NCBI GenBank assembly: GCA_019911785.1
Contig: JAIOJM010000280.1
Location: 1-7,120, forward strand
Direction of reading: 5' to 3'
DNA length: 7,120 nucleotides
Origin: Sulfuricella sp.
Lineage (GTDB): Bacteria; Pseudomonadota; Gammaproteobacteria; Burkholderiales; Sulfuricellaceae
Shown here: piece by piece, positions 6,113 to 7,120 of the stretch
Position numbering within the stretch: the stretch's first letter is position 1
Layout of the letters: each line of letters opens with the position of its first letter
The notes under the pieces: model-generated
Told to the model about the DNA's origin: nothing
The model's database searches: none
Seen by the model: the letters and a program-made list of their open reading frames with translations, nothing else
Position numbers and translations under genes: made by a program

Positions 6113-6736
6113 TTAGTCGCCCGGATAGACCCGAACGGGCGAATCCTTGTCGGTGGGCGTCACCACCCCCATCGAGATAATGTACTTCAACGCATCATCC
6201 ACGCTGATTCCGACTTCGATGGTCTCGCTCTTTTTGACGAAAAAATAAAACCCGTTGACCGGGCTGGGCGTGGTCGGGATGAATACGCCGACATATTCGC
6301 CATCCAGCCAGGAGCCAACATCCCGGGGCAGATTGGTCTGGAATGCCAGAGACCACGCCTCGGGGTGGGGGTAACGCACCAGCAGCACCTTGCGGAAAGC
6401 TTCGCCACTGCCGGAAAACAGCGTATCGCTGACCTGCTTGACGCTGTAATAGATCGATTTCACCACCGGGATGCGCGCCAGCACGCCTTCCCAGAACCGG
6501 ATCAGACGCTGCCCGACGATGTTCGTGGTCAGCATGCCAGTGAGCAGGATCACGCCTATCGTCAGGATCGTGCCCAGACCCGGCAGGTACATGCCCAGCC
6601 AGCTTTCCGGTCGGAGTGCGTACGGCAGCAGCAGCAGACTCTGGTCCATAGTGCCGATCAGCAGCTTCAGCACCCATACGGTAATGCCGAGCGGCACCCA
6701 GATCAGCAGCCCGGTGAGGAAATAACGCTTGGTCAT
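6113..6736 (-). CDS. DUF502 family two-helix membrane protein
   Basis: A 207-residue protein of the DUF502 family, whose biochemical function is not established to my knowledge. Two hydrophobic helices are seen: residues 6-28 (starting FLTGLLIWVPLG) and 52-75 (PGLGTILTIGVILLTGMLTT). A soluble C-terminal domain follows, with the family blocks RIPVVKSIYYSVKQ (88-101), GVFIPTTPSPVNGFYFFV (150-167) and the DDALKYIISMGVV block (180-192). It should lie in the inner membrane. No enzyme motif is recognised. The ATG (6734-6736) directly follows the TAA of the zinc-ribbon gene with no base between, so the two are almost surely co-transcribed and probably translationally coupled. The trio FmdB family–DUF502–aspS is, as I recall, a common betaproteobacterial order, so position alone says little about its job. 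Confidence 0.93.
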   Translation of the reverse strand: MTKRYFLTGLLIWVPLGITVWVLKLLIGTMDQSLLLLPYALRPESWLGMYLPGLGTILTIGVILLTGMLTTNIVGQRLIRFWEGVLARIPVVKSIYYSVKQVSDTLFSGSGEAFRKVLLVRYPHPEAWSLAFQTNLPRDVGSWLDGEYVGVFIPTTPSPVNGFYFFVKKSETIEVGISVDDALKYIISMGVVTPTDKDSPVRVYPGD

Positions 6737-6988
6737 TTAACCGGCGCAGCCCCCGCCAGCGCAACAGGCGGGCGCGACGGGCTTGGCTTCTTCCCTGGGC
6801 TTGGAACCGCCCTTGAAATCGGTCTGGTACCAGCCGCTACCCTTAAGCTGAAAGCCGGCCGCGGACAACATCTTGGCGAAAGTTTCCTGCTTGCACTCAG
6901 GGCAAGCGGTGAGCGGCGCATCGCTCATTTTCTGTATGAATTCCTTCTGGAAACCGCAAGAAGAACAACGATATTCGTAAATTGGCAT
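6737..6988 (-). CDS. small zinc-ribbon protein, FmdB/CxxC_CxxC_SSSS family
   Basis: An 83-residue protein starting MPIYEYRCSSCG, the standard opening of the FmdB putative regulatory protein family. A zinc ribbon is formed by C8xxC11 and C29xxC32. The middle keeps the FAKMLSAAGFQLKGSGWYQTD block (37-57), typical of the family. The tail has three more cysteines (C75, C76, C81) in a Gly/Ala/Cys-rich end (CCAGGGCAG). The family name comes from a formamidase regulator, but most members have no proven role; metal binding is inferred. The ATG at 6986-6988 is chosen because a strong GGAGGG Shine-Dalgarno sits at 6993-6998; a TTG four codons upstream overlaps that site and is rejected. It is the first gene of a likely operon with DUF502 and aspS, with a TATAAT about 20 bases upstream. 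Confidence 0.93.
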   Translation of the reverse strand: MPIYEYRCSSCGFQKEFIQKMSDAPLTACPECKQETFAKMLSAAGFQLKGSGWYQTDFKGGSKPREEAKPVAPACCAGGGCAG

Positions 6989-6992
6989 GGCG

Positions 6993-6998
6993 CCCTCC
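6993..6998 (-). promoter_or_regulatory. Shine-Dalgarno of the zinc-ribbon gene
   Basis: GGAGGG on the minus strand, four bases before the ATG at 6988. It is the strongest ribosome binding site in the window and decides the start: the in-frame TTG at 6998-7000 overlaps it. Confidence 0.8.
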
Positions 6999-7008
6999 AA
7001 AAAACAGG

Positions 7009-7014
7009 ATTATA
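7009..7014 (-). promoter_or_regulatory. -10 box of probable promoter for the zinc-ribbon/DUF502/aspS operon
   Basis: A perfect TATAAT on the minus strand, which would place the start of transcription near 7001-7003, just ahead of the GGAGGG site. The -35 region 16-18 bases upstream (GTCGTT or similar) is a poor match to TTGACA, so either the promoter is weak or an activator helps. The local drop in GC supports a promoter here. Confidence 0.5.
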
Positions 7015-7050
7015 TCTCAAATGCTTCTAAAACGACTCTGCTTAAATATG

Positions 7051-7080
7051 GGGTGTTCCTTATTTTACAAGGGATAACCC
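7051..7080. repeat. short imperfect inverted repeat upstream of the zinc-ribbon gene
   Basis: GGGT (7051-7054) pairs with ACCC (7077-7080) and CCTT (7058-7061) with AAGG (7069-7072), with small internal loops and a 7-base A/T-rich loop. It lies about 40 bases upstream of the -10 box and could be an operator or chance. From here to the window end (7081-7120) I see no gene I can support. Confidence 0.35.
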
Positions 7081-7120
7081 TGCGATCCCGTGCGAGTTAT
7101 GCCGTTTCAGGCGATAATGG

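Noticed and set aside
6110..7030. 306-codon open frame on the plus strand
   Set aside because: It is antisense to the DUF502 gene and the FmdB-family gene, whose family motifs are clear. The plus-strand translation shows no family features.
7081..7120. End of an upstream gene (minus strand frame closing at a TAA near 7097-7099)
   Set aside because: Only seven codons are visible and nothing distinguishes the frame from chance.

Overview
The window looks like a chromosomal housekeeping segment of a GC-rich betaproteobacterium. A Nitrosomonadales-type lineage is my best guess. The lineage call rests on protein resemblance, on an AspRS of the non-discriminating type (H30/G81), and on the FmdB family–DUF502–aspS–nudB order, which I recall as common in that class. 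Every gene I can support is on the minus strand, so transcription runs from right to left.

Layout in transcription order. A promoter-like site (about 7009-7014) precedes a small zinc-ribbon protein of the FmdB family (6737-6988). This abuts a two-helix DUF502 membrane protein (6113-6736). Next is aspS, aspartyl-tRNA synthetase (4267-6063), then a 190 bp gap holding a palindromic repeat. nudB follows (3595-4074), a dihydroneopterin triphosphate pyrophosphatase of folate synthesis; its last codons and stop lie inside a second palindrome. nadA, quinolinate synthase of NAD synthesis, comes next (2425-3522), then a third palindrome made of 7 bp units. After it come a YbhP-like endonuclease/exonuclease/phosphatase-fold protein (1563-2321) and a ClsB-type cardiolipin synthase (404-1558), separated by 4 bp. 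The 5' part of yebC (1-332) runs off the left edge.

In E. coli the order is aspS-nudB-yebC, and ybhP sits beside clsB elsewhere. Here nadA and the ybhP-clsB pair lie between nudB and yebC. The enzymes are individually ordinary (translation, folate, NAD, phospholipid). The unusual content is in three consecutive intergenic gaps between 2322 and 4266. Each gap holds a different long inverted repeat built from short tandem units (7 bp, 9-10 bp and 9 bp). They bracket nadA and nudB, one supplies the end of the nudB reading frame, and one has a TATAAT box in its loop upstream of nadA. No CRISPR array, transposase, phage gene, tRNA or rRNA is visible. No gene-free stretch exceeds 300 bp; the longest is the 190 bp gap between aspS and nudB, and the outermost 7015-7120 holds no gene I can support.
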